Source: Oligoflexia bacterium (GTDB taxonomy: Bacteria; Bdellovibrionota; JAFGOL01). From it: DNA of 6,402 nt. Shown in pieces: positions 1 to 6,300 of the stretch. The stretch lies in the NCBI GenBank assembly GCA_016926495.1, contig JAFGOL010000129.1:1-6402 (forward strand), read 5' to 3'. The stretch's first letter is position 1. The number at the start of each line of letters is the position of its first letter. The notes under the pieces are model-generated. The model did no database searches and was not told the origin of the DNA. It was given only the letters and a program-made list of their open reading frames with translations. The position numbers were made by a program, and so were the translations under genes.

Positions 1-409
1 TATCAATACCTCTAACCTGATCGCTTTCCAGCAGTAGTCCGCTCACTTCTGCCTGAAAAAAATGTAAATTCTGAAAACACGCAAGCTCCTTTTTCATAAC
101 TTCCGTGTACCTGTATTTGTCGGCCTGCACCCTTGTTGACTGTACTGCCACGCCCTTTTTACTGTTAAGCCTTCTGTACTGTATGCCGGTTTTATCTATT
201 ACCTTAGGCATAACACAGTCGAAAACAGCAAGTTCCCTTACCAGATGCCCCTTTGCAAGCCCGCCTATGGCAGGATTACAGGACATCCACGCAAGCCTGT
301 CCATGTTCATGGTTACAAGCAATACGCTATGGCCGCTGCGAGCCACGGATGCTGCTGCCTCACAACCCGCATGACCTCCGCCCACAACTATGACATCATA
401 GCTTTTCAC
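1..409 (-). CDS. mnmG: tRNA uridine-5-carboxymethylaminomethyl modification enzyme MnmG, N-terminal part (cut by window edge)
   Basis: MnmG (GidA) is the FAD- and NADH-dependent partner of MnmE. Together they install the (carboxymethyl)aminomethyl group on wobble U34 of certain tRNAs in the cytoplasm. About 136 residues are visible; the rest lies beyond position 1. The protein opens with the Rossmann FAD-binding strand and GGGHAG (residues 10-15), followed by C16-E17. The family signature SCNPAIGGLAKGHLVRE spans residues 43-59, and the GIQYRRLN and TRVQAD blocks follow. The start is GTG at 409-407. The only nearby ATG codons run straight into a stop, and AGGA lies 7 bases upstream inside the end of mnmE. 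One base separates it from the mnmE stop, so translation is probably coupled. The usual KGPAVRA block reads KGVAVQS (85-91), a mild divergence. Identity is secure. Confidence 0.96.
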   Translation of the reverse strand, partial: MKSYDVIVVGGGHAGCEAAASVARSGHSVLLVTMNMDRLAWMSCNPAIGGLAKGHLVRELAVFDCVMPKVIDKTGIQYRRLNSKKGVAVQSTRVQADKYRYTEVMKKELACFQNLHFFQAEVSGLLLESDQVRGID

Positions 410-410
410 A

Positions 411-1730
411 TCATTTTCCTATACAAAACCTGCTGAACAAAAGGTCCAGTACTTCACAGCCCGGTTTTTCAATACCAAGTATATCATTGATAACCTGGAT
501 GCAATTAATCACCAGCATGGATATTACATCCACCTGGGCATTGTTTTTCAATTCCGATATAAGCAAAACAAGGTTTGAACGGAGTTCGGAAATCTTTTGT
601 TTCTGTACCCCGGACACCAGAAAACCTGTTTCCATATCAGTACCGTTTTTTAATTTTACACGTAACAAATCAAGAACATGACAGCGTAACTCTTCAACTC
701 CGTTGCCTGTAAGGGCCGATACATAAATAATACCCGGCTTTTTTTCGCCCGGGTCCCGGCAATCGATCTTGTTTCTTACCCTGATTGATCCTTCATATTG
801 ATACGAATACCCGTCACTATCCGCGACTTCAACAACCATGACGGCATTTTCAATGAGTTCAGCGACGTTGTCCATTCCCATCCTTTCAATATTTCCGGCA
901 CCCTCCGGGCGAAGTCCGGCCGTATCAGTAAATGTTATATCCAACCCCTCAAGCATAAGATCATGCTCTATATAATCGCGCGTGGTGCCGGGTTCGGCAT
1001 CGGTAAGGGCCCTGTTCTTTCCTATAAGCCTGTTGAAAAGCGTGGATTTTCCCACGTTAACAGGTCCTGTAATAACAACACGCAGACCTTCCGCGAATTT
1101 TTCAACATTGGCAAAAGTGGTCAAAACTTCATTGACAATGGAAACAGCGGTTTCAGAAAAATCAATCGCATCGCTATACGAAAAGTCTATAAGGTTTTCG
1201 TCGTCAAAATCAATTTCAATCTCTGATTTTACGGCAATATCCATTAAAAGGTCCTTAACTGTCGCCATCCTTTCGGACAGTTCCCCCTTTAACACCCTGT
1301 TCCTGTAAATTACCTCACTGACAGAATGCGCGTTTATAAGATCAACAACGGATTCAGCCTGTAATAAATCAATCTTTCCGTTAAAATAAGCCCTCTTTGT
1401 GAATTCGCCCGGCATGGCTGTCCTCAAATTATAACCGGGGCTCCCGATCATTGCCGTAATAATGCCAGAACTGATAACCGGATTGCCGTGGCAAAAGATC
1501 TCGCAAACGTTTTCGCCGGTATATGAAGCAGGCGCGTTGTAACAAATAAGCACTATCTCATCAAGATCGTGCCTAACAAAATAAGCATACCTGTTTTCCG
1601 GAAACTTCCGGTTAAAAAAATCTTCAACTATATTTATAACATCAGGTCCGCTCAGTCTTATCCCCGAAACGGCGGCCCTTCCGGCAAACGTGATTTCAGC
1701 GATAATATTATCAGGATGATACAGGCTCAT
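411..1730 (-). CDS. mnmE: tRNA modification GTPase MnmE
   Basis: MnmE (TrmE) is a potassium-activated GTPase that dimerises and works with MnmG on the wobble uridine of tRNA. At 439 residues it is slightly shorter than the usual 450-460. The N-terminal formyl-tetrahydrofolate-binding domain (about 1-118) includes YTGENVCEIFCHG (70-82) and PGEFTKRAYFNGKIDLLQAE (107-126). A helical domain is split by the G domain. G-domain motifs are all present: GPVNVGKST (222-230), GTTRD (248-252), DTAG (269-272), NKID (320-323) and SAL (338-340). The conserved C-terminal FCIGK (435-439) carries the catalytic cysteine. The segment between DTAG and NKID looks short, which explains the length. The family HGG motif reads HGN (81-83). 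The ATG overlaps the end of khpB by 20 bases and has only a weak GGGA ribosome site, so translational coupling is likely. Confidence 0.97.
   Translation of the reverse strand: MSLYHPDNIIAEITFAGRAAVSGIRLSGPDVINIVEDFFNRKFPENRYAYFVRHDLDEIVLICYNAPASYTGENVCEIFCHGNPVISSGIITAMIGSPGYNLRTAMPGEFTKRAYFNGKIDLLQAESVVDLINAHSVSEVIYRNRVLKGELSERMATVKDLLMDIAVKSEIEIDFDDENLIDFSYSDAIDFSETAVSIVNEVLTTFANVEKFAEGLRVVITGPVNVGKSTLFNRLIGKNRALTDAEPGTTRDYIEHDLMLEGLDITFTDTAGLRPEGAGNIERMGMDNVAELIENAVMVVEVADSDGYSYQYEGSIRVRNKIDCRDPGEKKPGIIYVSALTGNGVEELRCHVLDLLRVKLKNGTDMETGFLVSGVQKQKISELRSNLVLLISELKNNAQVDVISMLVINCIQVINDILGIEKPGCEVLDLLFSRFCIGK
417..420 (-). promoter_or_regulatory. Shine-Dalgarno site of mnmG supporting a GTG start
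   Basis: On the minus strand AGGA lies 7 bases before GTG at 409-407, inside the last codons of mnmE. The ATG at 414-412 is followed by a second ATG and then TGA, so it cannot start mnmG. Confidence 0.6.
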
Positions 1731-2364
1731 TTTCCCGGGGTCTGATTTTGGAAATCTTTACCTTCTTATAAAGTCCGTCACCGATTGATTCGCTTTCAAG
1801 ATCTCCCTCGGATTTTACAAACATGTGTACTATACGGCGCTCGCTCGCGTTAAGCGGTTTTAAAATATAAGGTCTATTGGATTTTCTTACCGTTGTACAC
1901 GCCTTGTTTATGTAGCCTTTAAGGTATTCCTCCCTTTCCTTTTTGAAAAAATCAGCGTCAATTATAAGGTTGATATCGTTATTTTCACTTCTGGAAGATT
2001 TGACTATTATATGCTGAACGGAATCAAGCAACCTGCCCCTGCCTTCGGTGAAATAATGGGTATCGTCGCCGCACAGGTTAAAACGGATCGCCTCGTCATC
2101 CACATTTTCCTCTATGGTCACGTTAAAGCCGCCCTGCCGGATGATCTGCTCCAGGAGTTCGCGGGCCTTGTTCTTATATTCCTGGTTTTCGGCAGTGAAC
2201 TCACCCTTTTTAGCCTTGATCCTTATTTCCCGTTTGCCTGTCAAAACGGTCAAAAACTTAGGGGGCATCATTTCATATATAATATGATTGGAATTGAAAT
2301 AGTCCCTTGCTTTTTCCTTGGCCTCTTCTAGCGAATTGCCTGTAAACTCCCTGAAATCGTCCAT
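1711..2364 (-). CDS. khpB: RNA-binding protein KhpB (Jag), with Jag-N, KH and R3H domains
   Basis: KhpB (Jag, EloR in some species) binds RNA, often together with KhpA, and influences cell elongation and division in Gram-positive bacteria. Its role in diderms is less clear. The 217-residue protein has a Jag-N domain (about 5-52, SLEEAKEKARDYF), a KH domain (about 60-137) and a C-terminal R3H domain (about 150-208). The R3H motif is R176-x3-H180 in SERRIVH, followed by SEGDLESESIGDG. The KH loop, normally GXXG, reads EGRG (107-110) ahead of LLDSVQ, so its first glycine is missing. I chose ATG 2364 because GGAGG lies 8 bases upstream; an in-frame start at 2424 would run into the end of yidC and add 20 residues unlike the family. 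It sits between yidC and mnmE, its usual place. The family is clear; the biological role here is inferred. Confidence 0.93.
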   Translation of the reverse strand: MDDFREFTGNSLEEAKEKARDYFNSNHIIYEMMPPKFLTVLTGKREIRIKAKKGEFTAENQEYKNKARELLEQIIRQGGFNVTIEENVDDEAIRFNLCGDDTHYFTEGRGRLLDSVQHIIVKSSRSENNDINLIIDADFFKKEREEYLKGYINKACTTVRKSNRPYILKPLNASERRIVHMFVKSEGDLESESIGDGLYKKVKISKIRPRENEPVSS

Positions 2365-2372
2365 ACCGGTAT

Positions 2373-2377
2373 CCTCC
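2373..2377 (-). promoter_or_regulatory. Strong Shine-Dalgarno site of khpB
   Basis: GGAGG on the minus strand, 8 bases before ATG 2364, lies in the 19-base gap after the yidC stop. It decides the khpB start in favour of 2364 over the upstream in-frame ATG at 2424. Confidence 0.8.
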
Positions 2378-2383
2378 GAAATA

Positions 2384-3940
2384 TCAATTTGCCTTTTTTC
2401 TATTCGTATATAGTTGCTGCGCAATACCCAGCATTGTGCTGAACATAATGTACAATGTCAGTCCGCTGGGCAGACTGAGCATAAAAAAAGTAAAAATTAT
2501 TGGCATCAGCATCATCATCTTGGCCTGTGTGGGGTCCATGGCCGGGTTTGGTGTCATTTTTTGCTGAAGCGCCATCATGACACCCATCAGTATCGGTAAA
2601 ACATAATATGGGTCTTTAACCGAAAGATCCTTGAGCCAGAATATAAAAGGAGACCTGTAAAGTTCCACGGCACTGCCCAATACCTTGTATAATGCGATAA
2701 AAACCGGTAACTGTAGCAGCATGGGGAAACATCCTCCCATGGGATTCACCTTGTGGGTTTTCATAAACTGCATGACTTCACGGTTCATCCTCTCCTTGTC
2801 GTTTTTGTACTGTTCCTGGATTTTCTTTATATGCGGCTGCAGTTCCTGCATTCTCTTCATTGATTTCATGCTTTTATGCTGCAGGGGAAAAAGCAGTATC
2901 CTTATCAGCAGGGTCAGGAATATAATAGCCAGGCCGTAATTTGGTATAAGGCTGTAAAAATATTTTAAAAGCTCGAGCATGGGCACGCTTAGAAAGGTAA
3001 ACCACCCGAAATAAATGGCGTCCGTGAGCGCCGGATTCGCGTTCTTCAGCATATTTACTTCCTTGGGACCTGCATATATCTCAAAACTGTATTTCTTTTC
3101 GGGCATTGCTGGCGTAATATCGGCGAAATATATTCCCTCTTTATCGGTTTTACCCGCTGAAAGCGAAGCGTCCGCGGAATTGATGACCGCGAACAGGAAG
3201 TAAGGATCAGTTATCCCGTACCACACGGGATTCCCGCTGAAAGTTAAAATACCGGATTTATCAAAATCCTTCAGTTCCGTCCTTTCCGCCTTTTGGTTCG
3301 CAAAATAAACAAATTCCTTGATGCGCTTTTCAGGTTCCGGGGCAAGGCCGTACATCTCCTTTTTATCCGGACTCATGGCGGACAGGAGGCGTAATTTTAT
3401 GCCGCGCTGATTACCGGTTGTTACAGTTGTATTGATAATATATGGTTTTTCGTCACTGACAGAATACCTGACTTCAATGCCGCCGTTTTTGTCATCATGC
3501 CTTAAAGTTATTGAAACAGGAGTGATTTCGGTAACTTTAAATTTCATGTTCTCGCTGCCTGATAATCCAAACGCCGACATGGACTCCACGTCCGGGCCGA
3601 AAAACCTGATCATCCGGCTTGTGTCGTCCGAATATTTCTTAAAAGCGACCTCTCTTACAGACCCTCCCGCGTCCGAAACACTCACAAGCAGGCTGTCATT
3701 CTGCATCTGGTACATATTCCCGGCCACCGCCTCTGACACAATCTTTGTGTCTGCGGATACTGCTTTCTGCCGGGTCTCTTCTTCTGTTTTTACCGTTTCT
3801 TTTTTTGACTGTTCGGCAACCGCAGCGGTGTCACCGGGTGCAGGGGCCTGTTCCTGACCGGCTTTTTTTCCTACAAAATACGGCCACATCATTAAAACGC
3901 CCATGCTGACTACTATCGCCAGTATCATTCTCTTATCCAT
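2384..3940 (-). CDS. yidC: Membrane protein insertase YidC (Gram-negative long form)
   Basis: YidC (Oxa1 family) inserts and folds inner-membrane proteins, alone or with SecYEG. The 518-residue protein starts with an uncleaved-type membrane segment, MDKRMILAIVVSMGVLMMWP (1-20). A charged, Pro/Ala/Glu-rich linker (about 25-70) follows, then a large periplasmic beta domain (about 75-300). The insertase core has about five membrane segments from about 310 to 512. The hydrophilic-groove arginine is R347 in LTLLIRILLFPL, equivalent to E. coli R366. Other family blocks are KVNPMGGCFPMLLQLPVF (397-414), DPYYVLPILMG (443-453) and LPSGLTLYI (490-498). The periplasmic domain marks a diderm. ATG 3940 has AGGGAG 6 bases upstream and begins exactly at the membrane segment; an in-frame ATG at 3970 would add ten residues and overlap yidD. 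The spacing to yidD is 13 bases. Confidence 0.98.
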   Translation of the reverse strand: MDKRMILAIVVSMGVLMMWPYFVGKKAGQEQAPAPGDTAAVAEQSKKETVKTEEETRQKAVSADTKIVSEAVAGNMYQMQNDSLLVSVSDAGGSVREVAFKKYSDDTSRMIRFFGPDVESMSAFGLSGSENMKFKVTEITPVSITLRHDDKNGGIEVRYSVSDEKPYIINTTVTTGNQRGIKLRLLSAMSPDKKEMYGLAPEPEKRIKEFVYFANQKAERTELKDFDKSGILTFSGNPVWYGITDPYFLFAVINSADASLSAGKTDKEGIYFADITPAMPEKKYSFEIYAGPKEVNMLKNANPALTDAIYFGWFTFLSVPMLELLKYFYSLIPNYGLAIIFLTLLIRILLFPLQHKSMKSMKRMQELQPHIKKIQEQYKNDKERMNREVMQFMKTHKVNPMGGCFPMLLQLPVFIALYKVLGSAVELYRSPFIFWLKDLSVKDPYYVLPILMGVMMALQQKMTPNPAMDPTQAKMMMLMPIIFTFFMLSLPSGLTLYIMFSTMLGIAQQLYTNRKKAN

Positions 3941-3946
3941 AGAAAA

Positions 3947-3952
3947 CTCCCT
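3947..3952 (-). promoter_or_regulatory. Shine-Dalgarno site of yidC
   Basis: AGGGAG on the minus strand, 6 bases before ATG 3940, lies just past the yidD stop. It supports 3940 rather than 3970 as the yidC start. Confidence 0.75.
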
Positions 3953-3953
3953 G

Positions 3954-4214
3954 CTATTTAACCGGGTCATACCCTCCGTGATTAAAGGGATTACACCTTG
4001 CTATTCTCCATATAATACGGGGAAATCCCTTAAATATGCCGTACTTTCTGATAACATCAATACCGTATGCCGAGCATGTGGGATAAAACCTGCATTGTCT
4101 CCCTATCAGAATGGACAATGTTTTCTGATAAAACCTTATAAGTAAAATAAACAAAGCATCAAGTGCTTTTAGAGATTTTACCGGCAAGCTTGTCAATAAT
4201 ACCTTTAAGTTCAT
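3954..4214 (-). CDS. yidD: Membrane protein insertion efficiency factor YidD
   Basis: YidD is a small peripheral inner-membrane protein found next to rnpA and yidC. In E. coli it assists insertion of membrane proteins; its biochemical mechanism is not settled. The 86-residue protein carries the full family signature: [10 protein letters not shown] (25-34), an amphipathic segment; [19 protein letters not shown] (41-59) with both conserved cysteines; then [13 protein letters not shown] (73-85). The ATG at 4214 overlaps rnpA by 56 bases, and its AAGG sits directly against the start codon, which is poor spacing. The first 20 residues go beyond the family core, so a later start is possible; TTG at 4154, just after the rnpA stop, would give a 66-residue protein but has no visible ribosome site. 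The family is certain and the start is moderately sure. Confidence 0.93.
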   Translation of the reverse strand: MNLKVLLTSLPVKSLKALDALFILLIRFYQKTLSILIGRQCRFYPTCSAYGIDVIRKYGIFKGFPRIIWRIARCNPFNHGGYDPVK

Positions 4215-4515
4215 CCTTCAGTTCTGTATCCAGATACCCTTTGCTGAATTTAACTCCCTTTTTAGATATAAGACACATTGAAAAATAACTGCCTTCATTT
4301 GGCCCGCGATACAGCTCAATCTTGTCTTTAACCAGTTCCTTAAAAACCCTTTTTATCCTGTTACGTTTTACGGCCCTGGACGCTTTTCTGCTCAGTCCGA
4401 AAAAAATACCGTAATCCTTTTCCGTTGCTCCGTATGCCAAAATAAAATTTTTTGAATATATCCTAAAGGGGATTCGGGATTCCTTTTTTGTCCTGTTTTT
4501 TCTGCTATTTGCCAC
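4159..4515 (-). CDS. rnpA: Ribonuclease P protein component RnpA
   Basis: RnpA is the small basic protein that joins the RNase P RNA to cut 5' leaders from precursor tRNAs. It has 118 residues, normal for the family. The core helix carries the RNR signature in [18 protein letters not shown] (47-64), preceded by strand GIFFGLSRK (36-44). FILAYG (24-29) matches the family's leading strand. Two points differ from typical members: the N-terminal helix with its usual F..VF pattern is hard to recognise, and the glycine of the K-x-G-x-AV block is S46. The start is GTG at 4515-4513; no other start codon precedes the conserved core, and AAGG lies 3 bases upstream. It overlaps rpmH by 11 bases and yidD by 56. 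The position directly after rpmH supports the call. Confidence 0.94.
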   Translation of the reverse strand: MANSRKNRTKKESRIPFRIYSKNFILAYGATEKDYGIFFGLSRKASRAVKRNRIKRVFKELVKDKIELYRGPNEGSYFSMCLISKKGVKFSKGYLDTELKDELKGIIDKLAGKISKST

Positions 4516-4654
4516 TGACCTTAACGGTTAAACGCTTACGGCCCTTAGCCCTTCTGTTTTTAAGAACATTACGGCCGCCGCTTGAACTCATTCTGGATAA
4601 AAATCCGTGAGTTGTCTTTCTCTTCCTGTTGTGTGGCTGATAAGTCCGCTTCAT
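4505..4654 (-). CDS. rpmH: 50S ribosomal protein L34
   Basis: L34 is a very basic protein of the large ribosomal subunit. I translated it by hand: 49 residues, opening [18 protein letters not shown] and continuing through [20 protein letters not shown] to [11 protein letters not shown]. This matches the family along its whole length, including THGF, GGR.VL and RRAKGRKRL. The family is usually 44-50 residues. ATG 4654 has AGGGGA 7 bases upstream. The stop TAG (4507-4505) lies inside rnpA, giving an 11-base overlap. It is the first gene of the minus-strand operon and faces dnaA, the arrangement seen at many bacterial origins. Confidence 0.98.
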   Translation of the reverse strand: MKRTYQPHNRKRKTTHGFLSRMSSSGGRNVLKNRRAKGRKRLTVKVSGK

Positions 4655-4661
4655 TTGCCAG

Positions 4662-4667
4662 TCCCCT
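4662..4667 (-). promoter_or_regulatory. Shine-Dalgarno site of rpmH
   Basis: AGGGGA on the minus strand, 7 bases before ATG 4654. This is the expected position and strength for a highly expressed ribosomal protein gene. Confidence 0.75.
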
Positions 4668-4701
4668 ATTTTGTTGTTTGGTTAACTTTAAGTGATGTTT
4701 A

Positions 4702-4731
4702 GCTATACTACCCAATACATATTAATGTCAA
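4702..4731 (-). promoter_or_regulatory. Sigma-70-type promoter of the rpmH-rnpA-yidD-yidC-khpB-mnmE-mnmG operon
   Basis: On the minus strand a perfect -35 box TTGACA (4731-4726) is followed after 18 bases by TATAGC (4707-4702), four of six matches to the -10 consensus. Transcription would start near 4695 and leave a leader of about 40 bases before rpmH. No other promoter of this quality is seen between the tightly packed genes downstream, so it probably drives the whole block. The -35 box lies within a short dyad (4723-4736), a possible operator. Based on sequence match only. Confidence 0.6.
4704..4709 (+). promoter_or_regulatory. Weak candidate -10 box for dnaA
   Basis: TATACT matches five of six bases of the -10 consensus on the plus strand, but no good -35 box sits 16-18 bases upstream. 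It overlaps the -10 of the divergent rpmH promoter because the local sequence TAGCTA is symmetric. A start here would give dnaA a leader of more than 100 bases. This is the best dnaA promoter hint I can see and it is weak. Confidence 0.2.
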
Positions 4732-4736
4732 CATTA
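4723..4736. repeat. Short inverted repeat over the rpmH -35 box
   Basis: TAATGT-CA-ACATTA is a dyad with 6-base arms and a 2-base centre. It covers the whole -35 box of the minus-strand promoter, as an operator would. A second dyad is centred 19 bases away at 4743-4754. A regulatory role is inference; short dyads in AT-rich DNA can arise by chance. Confidence 0.4.
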
Positions 4737-4742
4737 TTTTAA

Positions 4743-4754
4743 TGCCATTTGGCA
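4743..4754. repeat. Short inverted repeat in the rpmH-dnaA intergenic region
   Basis: TGCCA-TT-TGGCA is a dyad with 5-base arms, lying between the two divergent genes and just upstream of the minus-strand -35 box. It could be a protein-binding site acting on either promoter. No known regulator motif is recognised. Confidence 0.35.
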
Positions 4755-4827
4755 CTTGATCGGTTATTTTATTCTTGGTAACAAATAAATTCCGGTTTTT
4801 TTCAATAAAACATGAGGTTCGGGTCTT

Positions 4828-6180
4828 TTGGACGGTACATTTTTTTGGTCAGAGGTTCTCTCTGCTCTCGGCAGCAGGAAAAACACACCGCTGTTTTCAC
4901 AGTGGCAGAAACTTACTTCCGCGACATACGATATTGAAAACAACTCAATTACAATTTACACGCCGAACAACTTCATAAAGGAATACCTGCTTAAAAGCAT
5001 CGAGGACATTAAATCAATCGTTGAATCAATAATGTATAAAAACACCAGGATAACCATAGAAATAGACAACGTCCGTTTTATGCACCTGGAGTCCGGAGAT
5101 AAGGAAAAAACTGAAAAACCTTCAACCAATGTGCCGGTCCGTAAAAAACCTCCCGGGATAAATCCGCGTTTTAAATTCGAGAATTTTGTCGTTGGGAGTA
5201 ACAGCCAGTTCTGCTACGCGGCCGCGTTATCGGTAGCCGCAAGACCTGCCGAATCTTATAACCCGTTTTTCATATTCGGAGGTTCGGGCCTGGGTAAAAC
5301 ACATCTTCTGCAATCGATTGCCAACTATATTTACGAATATCATCCCTCAACAAGGGTCCTTTACATGAAAAGCGAAAAGTTCGTCGGCAGTTACGTTGAC
5401 GCAATAAGGAATAAAACCATAAATGATTTCAGAAAAAAACTTAGCGACGATTATGATGTCCTTGTTTTTGACGATATTCAGTTTATAGCAGGCAAGGAAC
5501 AGTCCCAGAACGAACTTTTCTTTCTTATAAGTTCGGCCCAGGAAAACAACAAGCAGATAGTAATGGCGTCGGATAAATTTCCCAAGGAAATAGAAAACTT
5601 TGATACCCGTCTTCAAACCCGTTGCTGCGCCGGACTGATATGCGACCTTAAGCCTCCGGAATTCGAGACCAAGGTTGCAATTATAAAAAACAAAATAGTT
5701 CAGCTCAACATAACCATGTCCGAAGAATCCGTTAACAAGCTGGCCGGCATTTGCAGCAATAACGTAAGGGAACTTGAGGGTGAGATAACAAAAATAGGCG
5801 CGTATGCCTCGTTCGCCAACGCAAGGATAACGCCGGACTTTATAACTGAAGTATTTAAGGAAAACAAAAAAAGCAAAAAGACACCTTCAATAGAAATCAG
5901 CACCATAATAAAAAAAGTAGCCTCTTTTTACGGCATTCATTATTCTGACATTACCGGCACTGAAAGAAAAAAAGAGGTGCTTGTGCCCAGGCATATTTCC
6001 ATATACCTGGCAAATGAACTCACTGACAAATCATTCTCTGATCTTGCAAAGATATTCAGGAAAAAAAATCATTCAACCATTATTCACGCCTGTAAAAAAA
6101 TAAAAACGGAAATTGACCGGAATCCTTCAATAAAAACCGATGTTCTTGCACTTATCAAAGAATTAAACCAAATTGTTTAG
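4828..6180 (+). CDS. dnaA: Chromosomal replication initiator protein DnaA
   Basis: DnaA binds origin boxes, oligomerises with ATP and opens the DNA for replication. It has 450 residues. Domain I (1-75) contains FWSEVLSAL and ITIYTPNNFIKEYL; a short linker (about 85-112) follows. The AAA+ domain III has Walker A GGSGLGKTH (151-159), Walker B VLVFDD (211-216), sensor 1 around SD (248-249), the arginine finger R265, and sensor 2 NNVRELEGE (311-319). Domain IV is helix-turn-helix (about 353-450). Oddities: box VII, usually RFxWGL, reads RCCAGL (265-270), and the GGRDHTTV signature reads RKKNHSTI (411-418). The start is TTG 4828: an in-frame stop lies at 4813-4815, and this is the first start codon, where domain I begins. 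GAGG lies 10 bases upstream. Frame is intact through the A8 run at 6061-6068. Confidence 0.97.
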   Translation: MDGTFFWSEVLSALGSRKNTPLFSQWQKLTSATYDIENNSITIYTPNNFIKEYLLKSIEDIKSIVESIMYKNTRITIEIDNVRFMHLESGDKEKTEKPSTNVPVRKKPPGINPRFKFENFVVGSNSQFCYAAALSVAARPAESYNPFFIFGGSGLGKTHLLQSIANYIYEYHPSTRVLYMKSEKFVGSYVDAIRNKTINDFRKKLSDDYDVLVFDDIQFIAGKEQSQNELFFLISSAQENNKQIVMASDKFPKEIENFDTRLQTRCCAGLICDLKPPEFETKVAIIKNKIVQLNITMSEESVNKLAGICSNNVRELEGEITKIGAYASFANARITPDFITEVFKENKKSKKTPSIEISTIIKKVASFYGIHYSDITGTERKKEVLVPRHISIYLANELTDKSFSDLAKIFRKKNHSTIIHACKKIKTEIDRNPSIKTDVLALIKELNQIV

Positions 6181-6218
6181 TTCAAAATAAAATAATTTTA
6201 ATGATAAGATCACCTGTT

Positions 6219-6232
6219 CTCCATACATGGAG
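6219..6232. repeat. Small palindrome downstream of dnaA
   Basis: CTCCAT-AC-ATGGAG is a near-perfect palindrome with 6-base arms, about 40 bases after the dnaA stop. As RNA it would form a 5-pair hairpin with a 4-base loop. Six T residues (6243-6248) follow, but only after a 10-base gap, so it is not a standard intrinsic terminator. It may be a weak terminator or a protein site. Confidence 0.35.
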
Positions 6233-6300
6233 GTATAACTGCTTTTTTCCGGGTTTTCATCAGGGTCCCGCACAGTGTTATGAACAAGTATAAAGACTAA

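Noticed and set aside
105..436. Plus-strand open frames opposite the start of mnmG
   Set aside because: The minus strand here reads the MnmG FAD-binding domain codon by codon, so these frames are shadows.
798..1226. Plus-strand open frame of 142 codons opposite mnmE
   Set aside because: It is antisense to the conserved GTPase domain and shows no family features; the same holds for the other plus-strand frames within 411-4515 and the minus-strand frames within dnaA.
3941..3970. Upstream in-frame ATG of yidC at 3970
   Set aside because: It overlaps yidD, has no ribosome site, and adds ten residues before the membrane segment; ATG 3940 has a good AGGGAG.
4521..4531. TTAAC-G-GTTAA dyad near the rnpA start
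   Set aside because: It lies in coding sequence of rpmH where codons for conserved residues explain it; probably chance.
4655..4827. Standard DnaA boxes upstream of dnaA
   Set aside because: No sequence within one base of TTATCCACA was found on either strand; TTATTTTAT-type matches are only AT-rich background.
6061..6068. Run of eight A residues in dnaA as a possible frameshift or sequencing error
   Set aside because: Both sides read as DnaA domain IV in the same frame, so no shift is present.
6219..6248. Hairpin followed by a T-run as an intrinsic terminator of dnaA
   Set aside because: The stem has only five or six pairs and the T-run begins 10 bases after it, so it does not fit a standard terminator; it is listed as a palindrome only.
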